Shown here: positions 16,906 to 25,590 of the stretch, piece after piece
Numbering within the stretch: the stretch's first letter is position 1
Layout of the letters: each line of letters begins with the position of its first letter
Source of the DNA: Alphaproteobacteria bacterium
Lineage (GTDB): Bacteria > Pseudomonadota > Alphaproteobacteria > CAAGCB01 > CAG-977
DNA length: 60,268 nt
Assembly (NCBI GenBank): GCA_900768875.1
Contig: CAAGEP010000013.1
Coordinates: forward strand, 1-60,268
Direction of reading: 5' to 3'
Notes under the pieces: generated by a model
Seen by the model: only the letters and a program-made list of their open reading frames with translations
Told to the model about the DNA's origin: nothing
Databases searched by the model: none
Translations under genes and position numbers: made by a program

Positions 16906-18354
16906 ATGGCTGAAAACAGTATCGGACGCATCATTCAAGTTATGGGTGCCGTTGTTGACGTGAAATTTGAAACGGAACAGGACTTGCCGTCCATTCTGAA
17001 CGCTCTGACCACCGAATTGCAAGGCAAACAGCTGGTGCTGGAAGTCGCTCAACAGTTGGGCGAAGCCGTTGTCCGCTGTATCGCCATGGATTCGACCGAC
17101 GGCTTGATGCGCGGACAGCAAGTCGTTGACACGGGCGCGCCGATTTGCGTTCCCGTCGGACCGAAAACGCTGGGGCGCATTATGAACGTTCTGGGCGAAC
17201 CCGTGGACAACCGCGGTCCCATCGAAGGCGTGCGCCGCGACCCGATTCACCGCGAAGCCCCCGCATTCGTCGAACAGGCGACGTCCATGCAAATGCTGAC
17301 GACGGGGATTAAGGTCATCGATTTGCTGGAACCTTATGCGCGCGGCGGCAAAATCGGGCTGTTCGGCGGCGCTGGCGTCGGCAAGACCGTTTTGATTCAG
17401 GAATTGATTAACAACGTTGCAAAAGGTCACGGCGGCTATTCCGTGTTTGCAGGCGTCGGCGAACGTACCCGCGAAGGCAACGATTTGTACCATGAAATGA
17501 TTGATTCGGGCGTTATCGACCTCAAAGGCGACGATTCCAAAACCGCGCTGGTGTACGGGCAGATGAACGAATCGCCGGGGGCGCGCGCCCGCGTGGCGTT
17601 GACGGGATTGACGGTCGCCGAATACTTCCGCGATGTCGAAGGCAAAGACGTTCTGCTGTTCATCGACAACATCTTCCGCTTTACGCAGGCGGGGTCCGAA
17701 GTGTCCGCTTTGCTGGGACGCATTCCGTCCGCCGTGGGCTATCAGCCGACGCTGGGTACGGATATGGGCGCGATGCAGGAACGCATTACCTCTACAAAGA
17801 AAGGCTCGATTACCTCCGTCCAAGCGGTTTACGTTCCCGCCGACGACTTGACCGACCCCGCGCCCGCGACAACGTTCGCCCACTTGGACGCGACGACGGT
17901 GCTGAGCCGTTCGATTGCCGAACTGGGCATTTATCCCGCGGTCGATCCGCTGGAATCGACCAGCCGCATTTTGGATCCCGCGATTGTGGGTGAAGAACAT
18001 TACGCCGTCGCGCGCGAAGTTCAGCGCGTTTTGCAGCAATACAAAGCGCTGCAGGACATCATCGCGATTCTGGGTATGGACGAATTGGGCGAGGAAGACA
18101 AACTGACCGTTTCCCGCGCGCGCAAGATTCAGCGTTTCCTGTCCCAGCCGTTCCATGTGGCGGAAGTCTTTACGGGTATTCAGGGACGCTATGTCGAACT
18201 GGAGGACACGATTAAAGGATTCAAGGGCATTGTGGAAGGCAAATACGACGATTTGCCCGAACAGGCGTTCTTTATGGTCGGCACAATCGAAGAAGCCGAA
18301 GAAAAAGCCAAAAAAATGTCTGAAAACGTGCGGTTTAAAAAGGCGGCTTCGTAA
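16906..18354 (+). CDS. atpD: ATP synthase F1 beta subunit
   Basis: The beta chain (482 residues) holds the catalytic nucleotide sites. The P-loop GGAGVGKTVL is near residue 155. The catalytic glutamate lies in GVGERTREGNDLY, and the Walker B aspartate in VLLFIDNIFRF. The DELGEEDKL loop corresponds to the DELSEED segment that contacts gamma, with a conservative change. A clear AGGAG Shine-Dalgarno precedes it, and the stop abuts the atpC start directly. Confidence 0.98.
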   Translation: MAENSIGRIIQVMGAVVDVKFETEQDLPSILNALTTELQGKQLVLEVAQQLGEAVVRCIAMDSTDGLMRGQQVVDTGAPICVPVGPKTLGRIMNVLGEPVDNRGPIEGVRRDPIHREAPAFVEQATSMQMLTTGIKVIDLLEPYARGGKIGLFGGAGVGKTVLIQELINNVAKGHGGYSVFAGVGERTREGNDLYHEMIDSGVIDLKGDDSKTALVYGQMNESPGARARVALTGLTVAEYFRDVEGKDVLLFIDNIFRFTQAGSEVSALLGRIPSAVGYQPTLGTDMGAMQERITSTKKGSITSVQAVYVPADDLTDPAPATTFAHLDATTVLSRSIAELGIYPAVDPLESTSRILDPAIVGEEHYAVAREVQRVLQQYKALQDIIAILGMDELGEEDKLTVSRARKIQRFLSQPFHVAEVFTGIQGRYVELEDTIKGFKGIVEGKYDDLPEQAFFMVGTIEEAEEKAKKMSENVRFKKAAS

Positions 18355-18768
18355 ATGGCGGAAACGGAATCCATTTTTGTAAAAATCCTGACGCCGGAAA
18401 AACCTTTTCTGGTGAAAGAGGTTTCGTCGATTGAAGTTCCGGCGCTGGACGGACCGTATCTGGTTTTGCCGCGCCGCGCGCCCGCGATGAAGCTGTTGAC
18501 GCAGGGCGTGATTGTATTAACAGAAGAAGGCAAGACGGAACGATACCTGATAACGGACGGTGTCGTTAAAATCAGAGACAACGGCTGTACCATTCTGGTC
18601 AAAGAAGCTCTGAATGCCGAGGACACGAAGCTTGACGAAATCAAGAAACGCCTCGCCGTCTTTGAAGAAAAAGAAAAAAACGGAAACGCGCTGGAAGCGC
18701 CCGAAATGACAAAAAAAGCCTTTCTTCAAACGGTTGTAGGGTATTTTGAGAAACGGGCTGTTCCATAA
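18355..18768 (+). CDS. atpC: ATP synthase F1 epsilon subunit
   Basis: Epsilon (137 residues) sits on the rotor and can inhibit ATP hydrolysis. The N-terminal beta-sandwich is visible in FVKILTPEKPFLVKEVSSIEVPALDGPYLVLPRRAP, where the more usual form has GxxGxLPxHAP. The C-terminal part is charged and helical (KLDEIKKRLAVFEEKEK). The gene begins on the base after the atpD stop. It diverges more from the family than the other F1 genes, as epsilon often does. The four-subunit Fo set is not in the window, which fits the split F1/Fo operons of alphaproteobacteria. Confidence 0.88.
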   Translation: MAETESIFVKILTPEKPFLVKEVSSIEVPALDGPYLVLPRRAPAMKLLTQGVIVLTEEGKTERYLITDGVVKIRDNGCTILVKEALNAEDTKLDEIKKRLAVFEEKEKNGNALEAPEMTKKAFLQTVVGYFEKRAVP

Positions 18769-20170
18769 ATCAAAATACAAGGACTCTCTTTTAACCCGAC
18801 GCGACGAACGCGAGGAACTCGTTTTCAAGCTGAAAGTTTTCAGATGCATCCGTGAAACAGGCAAACTGGCTTTGCCCGTCGTGGTGTCGCGTCTGGGCGT
18901 GGTCGGCATGGGGTTTGTCGATACGGTCGTCGTCGGACGCTACGGCACGGAAGATTTGGCGTTTCAAAGTATTGCCAACACGCTCCATTCCTTGCTGTTG
19001 TCCGTTGCCATGGGATTGCTGCAGGGAACAATCGTTTTAACCGCCAACGCGTTCGGACAAGGGCGTTTTTTGGAATGCGGGCAGGTTTTGCGCCGCTCTA
19101 TTCCTTACGCTTTGCTCATCGGATTGGTTTTGGCGGTGATTTGTCTGCCGTCCGAATTCGTGATGAATTTGCTGGGACAGCCCCCCGATGTCGCAAAAGG
19201 CAGTGCGAAAGTCCTGTCCGTGTACGCTTTGGGCATACCGTTCGCTTTGCTGTTTTTCGTGATGACTTCGTTTTTGGAAGGGACAAAGCGTCCTTTGCCG
19301 GGGATGATTATGATTTTGGCGGCGAACATTATCAACATTTTCGCCAACTACGCTTTTGTGTTCGGACATTACGGCTTTCCCGCCATGGGCGCGGTCGGGT
19401 CGGCGGTGTCGACAACGCTGATTCGCGTGATTTTGGCGGTCGGTATGTTCATTGTCGTGTTCTGCGTTGCCGAAAGCGACGAATACGGCGTGTGGACAAA
19501 GCCGCCCAAGGACAAAAAAGCCGACAAGAAACTGCGCGACATCGGTTACGGCGCGGCGGCGACCGTCGGGGTCGAGGAGGGGTCTTATTCCGTCGTCAAC
19601 ATTATGGCGGGCTGGTTCGGCGCGATGGCTTTGGGCGCGTACACGATTATGCTGAACGTGTCGGGCAACGTCTTTGTTCTGGCAAGCGGCGTCGGCGCGG
19701 CGTCGTCCGTTTTAATGGGGATTGCCAAAGGTAAAAAGTCCGTTTTGGAAATGAAAATCGTAGGCTATACGGGGCTGGCGTTCAATTTGGTTTTGATGCT
19801 GTTGTGCGCCGCGTTGTTCTGGTGCTGTCCGCGGTTCGTAACATCGGCATACACGACCGATCCCGAATTGATAGAAATGACGATGCCGTTGATTGTCGCG
19901 TGCGCGTGGCTGGCTTTGTTTGACGGCACTCAGCAAGTCATGGTCAACGTCCTGCGCGGGGCGATGGACATCATGATACCGACGGTTTGTCAAGCCGCCG
20001 CGTTTATCGTGATTATGCTGCCGCTTATCGGCATTATGGCGTTTCAGCTGAATCAGGGCGTTTTGGGGATGACGTGGGCGATGGTGGTTGCGTGCGCGTT
20101 TTCCACCGTGTTTTTAATCGGACGCTTTGTCGCGATTTGCCGCCGCTATGACGAGGACGGGTTCTTTTAA
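18746..20170 (+). CDS. MATE-family multidrug/toxic compound efflux transporter
   Basis: The 474-residue inner-membrane protein has about twelve hydrophobic segments in two halves, the MatE fold. These proteins export cationic compounds using Na+ or H+. Visible family features are ALPVVVSRLGVVGMGFVDTVVVGRYG near the start, ILAANIINIFANYAFVFG in the first half, and NVLRGAMDIMIPTVCQAAAFIV in the second. No ATG or GTG exists in the N-terminal part of the frame, so TTG 18746 is the best start; it has a TAGGG Shine-Dalgarno and overlaps atpC by 23 nt. It may be translated from the atp transcript. The substrate is unknown. Confidence 0.88.
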   Translation: MRNGLFHKSKYKDSLLTRRDEREELVFKLKVFRCIRETGKLALPVVVSRLGVVGMGFVDTVVVGRYGTEDLAFQSIANTLHSLLLSVAMGLLQGTIVLTANAFGQGRFLECGQVLRRSIPYALLIGLVLAVICLPSEFVMNLLGQPPDVAKGSAKVLSVYALGIPFALLFFVMTSFLEGTKRPLPGMIMILAANIINIFANYAFVFGHYGFPAMGAVGSAVSTTLIRVILAVGMFIVVFCVAESDEYGVWTKPPKDKKADKKLRDIGYGAAATVGVEEGSYSVVNIMAGWFGAMALGAYTIMLNVSGNVFVLASGVGAASSVLMGIAKGKKSVLEMKIVGYTGLAFNLVLMLLCAALFWCCPRFVTSAYTTDPELIEMTMPLIVACAWLALFDGTQQVMVNVLRGAMDIMIPTVCQAAAFIVIMLPLIGIMAFQLNQGVLGMTWAMVVACAFSTVFLIGRFVAICRRYDEDGFF

Positions 20171-20682
20171 TCCGCTTTCCGATACACTTTTTTGTACAAA
20201 GCGGATTTTATGCGGTGAAACCGCTGTTCATCCGCAAATCCGCCCGATGTCATGACATGCAGAGGAAGCGCTTTTTTGCCCTGCGACAACGGCGGCTGTT
20301 CATAAGGATAAAGATTTAAAAAGAATCCGTTTCTTTCATAAAACCCGATGCGGCGGCGCGCTATAACCGTTGTCGGCAATTCGACTTCCAAACAAACCTG
20401 TTTTTTTTGCTTCTTCAACAAATCGTTCAATATTTTTCCGCCCAAGCCGTTGTTTCTGTAAAGGGGATTAACCGCGAAATGTTCGATAAACACAAAATCG
20501 TCAAACTGCCATGTGGAAACAAACGCTTTAAGCGCATTACCGTCCTTCAGCCCGTATACGACATACGAATCGTCCGAAAACAAAGCTTCCTGCTGCTCCC
20601 GCACGCGAAATTCGTCAACGGGAAAGCTTTTTTCCATCAGCGCAAATAAAGCGTTAAAATCATTTTTCGTCAAACGCTGCAC
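20167..20682 (-). CDS. GNAT-family N-acetyltransferase
   Basis: The 171-residue protein has the GNAT fold signature. A central strand FIEHFAVNPLYRNNGLGGKIL contains the acetyl-CoA pyrophosphate-binding Q/RxxGxG-like segment (RNNGLG), followed by VCLEVELPTTVIARRRIGFYERNGF, the usual region leading into the last motif. The start is GTG 20682 with AAGGA 8 nt upstream. It lies 12 nt after the hexapeptide acetyltransferase and converges on the MATE gene with a 4-nt overlap of stop codons. The acceptor substrate cannot be inferred. Confidence 0.82.
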   Translation of the reverse strand: MQRLTKNDFNALFALMEKSFPVDEFRVREQQEALFSDDSYVVYGLKDGNALKAFVSTWQFDDFVFIEHFAVNPLYRNNGLGGKILNDLLKKQKKQVCLEVELPTTVIARRRIGFYERNGFFLNLYPYEQPPLSQGKKALPLHVMTSGGFADEQRFHRIKSALYKKVYRKAD

Positions 20683-20694
20683 GACCGTTTTCCT

Positions 20695-21111
20695 TCAAAC
20701 GCGCGGCACAATGCTGGCGGGATTGCCGCCGACAATCGAATCGTCGGGAACATCGCAAACAACAACGGAATTTGCGCCGATAACACAATTTTTCCCGATT
20801 TTAACAGGCCCCAGAATGAACGCGCCCGAATAAATAATCGTATTATCGCCGATTTGCGGATAGCCCGCCGCGTTTCCCGCCGGAAAAAAATCCTTGTCCC
20901 CTATTGTGACATTTTGATAAATCACGCAGTTTTTTCCCATGATTACATATTTTGAAATAATAATTCCGACAGGCAGAATAAAGCGGGTGTTTTGAGCTTT
21001 CAAATATTCAAGATTTCCTATATAACACAACTCTTTCAGCTGTTTTTCATCCGAAGCTGTCAATTTTATATCTTTGAAAACAGAACTCAGCTTATCAAAA
21101 CAATTCGCCAT
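20695..21111 (-). CDS. Hexapeptide-repeat (left-handed beta-helix) acyltransferase, serine acetyltransferase-like
   Basis: The 138-residue protein consists largely of hexapeptide turns (VGIIISKYVIMGKNCVIYQNVTIG, then IGDNTIIYSGAFILGPVKIGKNCVIGANSVV), ending with the IVGGNPASIV motif. This is the CysE/sugar-O-acetyltransferase beta-helix. It lacks the long N-terminal helical domain of classic serine acetyltransferases. The expected catalytic His in the GxxxHxxVTIG region is replaced by Q (IYQNVTIG), so activity or acceptor may differ. It probably forms a trimer and uses acetyl-CoA. Its sequence is AT-richer than its neighbours. Confidence 0.75.
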   Translation of the reverse strand: MANCFDKLSSVFKDIKLTASDEKQLKELCYIGNLEYLKAQNTRFILPVGIIISKYVIMGKNCVIYQNVTIGDKDFFPAGNAAGYPQIGDNTIIYSGAFILGPVKIGKNCVIGANSVVVCDVPDDSIVGGNPASIVPRV

Positions 21112-21126
21112 TTTTTTGCCTTTCGT

Positions 21127-21158
21127 AAAAAAAACAAGCGGCTTTGCGCCGCTTGTTT
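21127..21158 (-). terminator. Rho-independent terminator after the RND operon
   Basis: On the minus strand an 11-bp stem (21158-21148 with 21142-21132) closes a 5-nt loop and runs into a T-rich tract (plus-strand A-run 21127-21134). It lies between the RND pump stop and the hexapeptide gene. Confidence 0.8.
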
Positions 21159-21164
21159 CAAAAG

Positions 21165-24100
21165 TTATCTGTCGGCCATGCGGGCAAGCCTTTGCTGTTC
21201 CCGCCGTTCCAGCTTGGCATTGCGCTTGCTGTGGAATTTTTCGCGTCTGCGAACAAAGACCACAAACAGCATCGGAATAACGAAAATACCGAACGCCGTC
21301 GCAAAAATCATTCCGCCGAACACGGGCGTACCGACGGAACGGCGCGCCATCGCGCCCGCACCCGCCGCAACCACCAAAGGCAACAAGCCCAAAATAAACG
21401 ACACAGCCGTCATCATCACCGCGCGGAAACGCAAGTGAGCCGCTTCAATCGCCGCTTCTTCGGGGTCTCTGCCCTGTTCGCGCAGGTCTTTTGCGAATTC
21501 GACAATCAAAATCGCGTTTTTGGACGCTTGAGCAATCAGCAGAATAAAGCCGATTTGCGCGTACACGTTGTTGACCAGCCCGAACACGTTCAAGAATATC
21601 ATCGCACCCAGCAAAGCCACCGACACCGACAGCAGAACGGGAATGGGAATCATCCAACTTTCGTACAAAGCGACCAAGAACAGATACGCAAACAGGAACG
21701 CCAAAATCAGCACGACCGTCGTTTGACCGCCCGCCGTTTTTTCCTGTAACGACATACCTGTCCATTCGTAAGCGTAACCTTTGGGCAACACTTGCATGGA
21801 CAGTTTTTCCATCGCATCCATCGCCTGTGTCGAACTGGATCCCGCCGCCGCCGAACCGTTGACTTTGACCGTCAGCGTATTGTTGTAGCGCGTCAGAGTC
21901 TGCGGTCCCAAAATCGGCTTGATGGTCAACAGCGAACGCATCGGCACCATTTCGCCTTTGTTGTTGCGAACGAACAGACGGCTCACATCGTTTTGATTGC
22001 TGCGGGAATCTTCCTGCCCTTGGATGTTGACTTTGTAAATACGGCCGTTCAACGTAAAATCGTTGATGTACGCATACCCCAAAGTCGATTGCAACTGTGA
22101 AAAGACGTCTTTGATGTTGACGCCCAAAATCTGCGCCTTGACTCGATCAAGGTCGACGTACAGCTGCGGCGTCGCCGTGTTGAACGTGCTGTAGACCATG
22201 GTCATTTCGGGATTCTGGTTTGCCGCCATCAACAGTTTGTACATCACCTGTTCCATCTGCTGCGGCGTTTCCCCGCCGGCGTTTTGCAAACGGTAATCAA
22301 AACCGTTCGCCATGCCGACGCCGGGAATGGCAGGCAGGTTGAACGCGCGAATCAGCGCGCCTTGAACGGCGTTGAACTTGGGCTGCAACACTTTTAAAAT
22401 CGCGGCTACCTGCATTGACGTATCGCGGCGCACTTCGTACGGTTTCAAACCGACAACCATCATGCCGAAGTTCGGACCGTTGCCGCCAATCATGCTGTGT
22501 CCCGCAATCGCCATCGCGTTTGCTGTCGCGGGGTGCGAAGAAACAATTTTGTAAGCGTCGCGCAAAATAGCCAGCGTGCGGTCCTGCGACGCGCCTTCGG
22601 GCAGCTGAATGTCGACCATGAACATGCCTTGGTCTTCATCGGGCAGGAAGCCTGCGGGCGTTATTTTGTTGACCTGCCAAGCGCAGGCGATAACCGCCGC
22701 GATAATCAAAATCGACAGCGACGAATGACGCACCAGCTTTTTGACAATCGCGGTATAGCCGTCGCGCCCTTTGTCGATTTGACGCATAACCCAAGGCACA
22801 AGCCCTGTTTTTTTCTTTTCTTCGCGATGCAGCAGAATCGCGCACAAAGCGGGCGACAAAGTCAACGCGTTCAACGCCGAAATCATCATTGAACACGACA
22901 CGGTAACGGCGAACTGCTTGTACAGCTGACCGACAATGCCGGGGACGAAAATAACGGGAACGAACACAGACAGAATAACCAGCGTAATCGCGATAATCGG
23001 CGCGGTGATTTGGCTCATCGCCTTGGCGACCGCGTCGGGAATCGGCAAATCGGGTTCTTCTTCAATCACGCGTTCGACGTTTTCCACGACCATAATCGCG
23101 TCGTCCACCACGATACCGATAACCAGCACGATGGACAGCAGGGAAATCGTGTTCGCCGAAATGCCGAACGGCGCCATAAAGATGAACGTACCAATCAAAG
23201 ACACGGGAACGGCAACCGCGGGAATCAAAGTCGCGCGCCATGTTCCCAAAGACAGGAACACCGTCAGCAACACCAGAACGAACGCTTCAAAAATCGTGTG
23301 AACGACTTCGTTTACGGTCGATTCGATGAAAACCGTCGTGTCGAAAATGATGACATAGTCAACGCCGTCGGGGAAAAAGGCTTTCATTCTTTCCAGTTCG
23401 GCTTTGACGCCTTTGGCAACCTGCATCGCGTTCGCGCCGGGGGCAAGGTTAATCATCGCGCCCGAAGCCGCCATGCCGTTGTACTGAATGACCGTCGAAT
23501 AGGATGTCGTCCCCAGTTCGATTGTGGCAACGTCTTTCAGCCGCAAAGTGCCGCCGTCTTTGTCGGCGCGCAGAATGATGTTGCCGAATTCCTCGGCAGA
23601 GCTTAAACGTCCCGATGTTTTCAAAGTCAGCTGGATTTGCTGGTCTTTCGGAGCGGGAGCCGCGCCGACCGACCCGATGGCGGGCTGAATGTTTTGCGCG
23701 GAAATCGCCGCCATTACGTCTTCGTTAGTCAAGCCCAAGTTCGCCAATCGCTGCGGGTCAATCCACACGCGCATGCTGTAATCGATATCGCCGAACGTGT
23801 TGACTTCGCCGACGCCCGTCACACGCGCCAAAGTGTCTTTGACGTGCGCGGTCATATAGTTTGCCAAAAAGCTGGCTTCGCGCGAATGGTCGGGGGAGTA
23901 CAGCGAAAACGCCATCAGCATGGACGACGTGTTCTTTTTCACCGTAACGCCCTGCTGCTGCACTTCGGACGGCAATTTGGTCGAAATCTGGTTGATGCGG
24001 TTCTGCACGTTGACGGTGTTCATATCGGGATCCGTTCCCAAAGCGAACGTAACGGACAGCGAATACGTCCCGTCGTTCGCGCTGGTGGATTCCATATACA

Positions 24101-24329
24101 GCATGTTGTCAACGCCGTTGACCTGCGATTCGATAACCTGCGCGACGGTTTGCTCAATCACTTCCGCGGATGCGCCGGGATAAGTCGCCGAAACGGACAC
24201 GGACGGCGGAACAACGTCAGGCAGCTGCGCGACGGGAATGGTGTACAGGGAAATCAAACCCGCAATGGTAATGACCAGCGAAACAACAATGGCCAAACGC
24301 GGGCGTCGAATGAAAATCTGGGAAAACAT
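21165..24329 (-). CDS. RND efflux pump inner-membrane subunit (AcrB/HAE1 family)
   Basis: This 1054-residue proton-driven trimeric exporter fits the usual length of about 1050. It shows the N-terminal FIRRPRLAIVVSLVITIAGL helix and two large periplasmic loops. The second half repeats the fold, ending with a basic tail. The proton-relay aspartates are visible in GIVVDDAIMVVENVERV (TM4) and the partner lysine in AQASKNAILIVEFAKD (TM10). It follows its membrane-fusion partner by 13 nt. No outer-membrane TolC-type gene and no regulator is nearby, so the channel must be encoded elsewhere. The substrates are probably hydrophobic drugs or bile-like compounds; this is inference. Confidence 0.96.
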   Translation of the reverse strand: MFSQIFIRRPRLAIVVSLVITIAGLISLYTIPVAQLPDVVPPSVSVSATYPGASAEVIEQTVAQVIESQVNGVDNMLYMESTSANDGTYSLSVTFALGTDPDMNTVNVQNRINQISTKLPSEVQQQGVTVKKNTSSMLMAFSLYSPDHSREASFLANYMTAHVKDTLARVTGVGEVNTFGDIDYSMRVWIDPQRLANLGLTNEDVMAAISAQNIQPAIGSVGAAPAPKDQQIQLTLKTSGRLSSAEEFGNIILRADKDGGTLRLKDVATIELGTTSYSTVIQYNGMAASGAMINLAPGANAMQVAKGVKAELERMKAFFPDGVDYVIIFDTTVFIESTVNEVVHTIFEAFVLVLLTVFLSLGTWRATLIPAVAVPVSLIGTFIFMAPFGISANTISLLSIVLVIGIVVDDAIMVVENVERVIEEEPDLPIPDAVAKAMSQITAPIIAITLVILSVFVPVIFVPGIVGQLYKQFAVTVSCSMMISALNALTLSPALCAILLHREEKKKTGLVPWVMRQIDKGRDGYTAIVKKLVRHSSLSILIIAAVIACAWQVNKITPAGFLPDEDQGMFMVDIQLPEGASQDRTLAILRDAYKIVSSHPATANAMAIAGHSMIGGNGPNFGMMVVGLKPYEVRRDTSMQVAAILKVLQPKFNAVQGALIRAFNLPAIPGVGMANGFDYRLQNAGGETPQQMEQVMYKLLMAANQNPEMTMVYSTFNTATPQLYVDLDRVKAQILGVNIKDVFSQLQSTLGYAYINDFTLNGRIYKVNIQGQEDSRSNQNDVSRLFVRNNKGEMVPMRSLLTIKPILGPQTLTRYNNTLTVKVNGSAAAGSSSTQAMDAMEKLSMQVLPKGYAYEWTGMSLQEKTAGGQTTVVLILAFLFAYLFLVALYESWMIPIPVLLSVSVALLGAMIFLNVFGLVNNVYAQIGFILLIAQASKNAILIVEFAKDLREQGRDPEEAAIEAAHLRFRAVMMTAVSFILGLLPLVVAAGAGAMARRSVGTPVFGGMIFATAFGIFVIPMLFVVFVRRREKFHSKRNAKLERREQQRLARMADR

Positions 24330-24342
24330 CGGGCGTTATTCC

Positions 24343-25503
24343 TTATTTCTTGGCGGGTTCTGCGGTTTTTTTCGCCGCGTTGACCGTTTTGGCGGCAGGA
24401 GTGTCAATAATGACTTCCGCCCCCGGACGGACTTTCTGCAAGCCTTCAATCATAACACGGTCGCCCGCTTCCAGCCCTTCGTTGACGATATAGTCTTTGC
24501 CCTGCTCTCCGCCAACGACAATCGGTTTGTTGACGACTTTGTTCTGAGCGTCGACGACATAAACGTATTTTCCCGTGGGCGAAGACATAACGGCGGCCTG
24601 CGACACCGAAATCTTTTCGACGGGGGCGTCATATTCCAACAAAACGGAAACGAACTGACCGGAAACCAGCTGTTTGGAGGGATTCGGAAATTCGGCGCGC
24701 AATTTGACGGTGTCGGTGGTTGCGCCGACGGTCACATCCGTAAAATTGATTTTGCCGCCGTAGCGGTAAACCGACCCGTCCGCCATAATCAAAGAAACGG
24801 ACAAATCGCTGCTTGTCCCGAACACGCCCGCATTTTGCATGGTCAGCAATTCGCGTTCGGAAACGCTGAACAAAACATACATGGGATCGCTGCTGACCAA
24901 CGTTGCCAGAACGGAATTCGTCGGCAGATATTCGCCGACCGAATAATTCGCCAATCCGACCTTGCCCGTGAAAGGTGCTTTGACATCCGTATAGCTCAAA
25001 TCCAGTTTAGCCAGATTCAGCGCGGCTTTCGCCTGCAAAACGGCGGCCTTGGCAACGCTGTTTTCAGCTTCGCGCGTATCAACGGAGGATTGGGAAATAT
25101 TGCCGCTTTTGCGCAGTTCCAAAGCACGTTTATAGTTTAAATCCGCATTTTTGGCATCGGCTTCCGCTTTTGCCAGATTGGCAGCCGCTTCCGCAACCTT
25201 GGCTTCAAAAGGTTCGCGTTCAAGTGTGAACAGCAGCTGGCCTTTTTTGACAATCGCCCCTTCTTCAAACAGGCGGTCTTTTAAAAAGCCGGCGACGCGC
25301 GCCTTCAAATCAACCGATGAAACCGCATCAATACGGCCGGGAAAGTCAAAACGTTCCGTATAAGGATGATAGCCGACTTTGACGACGGAAACATGTGCTT
25401 TTTGAGCAACGGGCGCGACATCGGTTTTTTTCCCGAAGCATCCGCCCAAACACAAAACGGCAACGGTCAGACAGAACGATAAAAAACGACAAGATTTGAA
25501 CAT
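24343..25503 (-). CDS. RND efflux membrane-fusion lipoprotein (AcrA/MexA family)
   Basis: This periplasmic adaptor links the RND pump to an outer-membrane channel. The 386-residue protein has a lipoprotein signal with lipobox LGGC near residue 22. After that come the barrel/lipoyl half-motif (VDLKARVAGFLKDRLFEEGAIVKKGQLLFTLE), a long helical hairpin rich in Ala and Lys (residues about 90-160), and the second lipoyl half (DVKAPFTGKVGLANYSVGEYL). The C-terminus is Ala/Lys-rich. ATG 25503 is preferred over an upstream TTG because GGGAGAAG gives good spacing. It is the first gene of the pump operon. Confidence 0.95.
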   Translation of the reverse strand: MFKSCRFLSFCLTVAVLCLGGCFGKKTDVAPVAQKAHVSVVKVGYHPYTERFDFPGRIDAVSSVDLKARVAGFLKDRLFEEGAIVKKGQLLFTLEREPFEAKVAEAAANLAKAEADAKNADLNYKRALELRKSGNISQSSVDTREAENSVAKAAVLQAKAALNLAKLDLSYTDVKAPFTGKVGLANYSVGEYLPTNSVLATLVSSDPMYVLFSVSERELLTMQNAGVFGTSSDLSVSLIMADGSVYRYGGKINFTDVTVGATTDTVKLRAEFPNPSKQLVSGQFVSVLLEYDAPVEKISVSQAAVMSSPTGKYVYVVDAQNKVVNKPIVVGGEQGKDYIVNEGLEAGDRVMIEGLQKVRPGAEVIIDTPAAKTVNAAKKTAEPAKK

Positions 25504-25528
25504 TTGCACTTCTCCCAAATCGGGTTGC

Positions 25529-25583
25529 GGTTAGAGTACGACAATTAACCCTTTTTTATACATAAAAAGCGGCGGCGGCTCAA
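25529..25583 (-). promoter_or_regulatory. Predicted promoter and candidate operator of the RND operon
   Basis: On the minus strand TTGAGC (25583-25578) and TATAAA (25560-25555) are 17 bp apart. Just downstream, an inverted repeat GGTTA-N12-TAACC (25529-25533 and 25546-25550) lies near the expected transcription start. It could bind a TetR-type repressor, but no such gene is in the window. Confidence 0.45.
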
Positions 25584-25590
25584 GAGGTTT

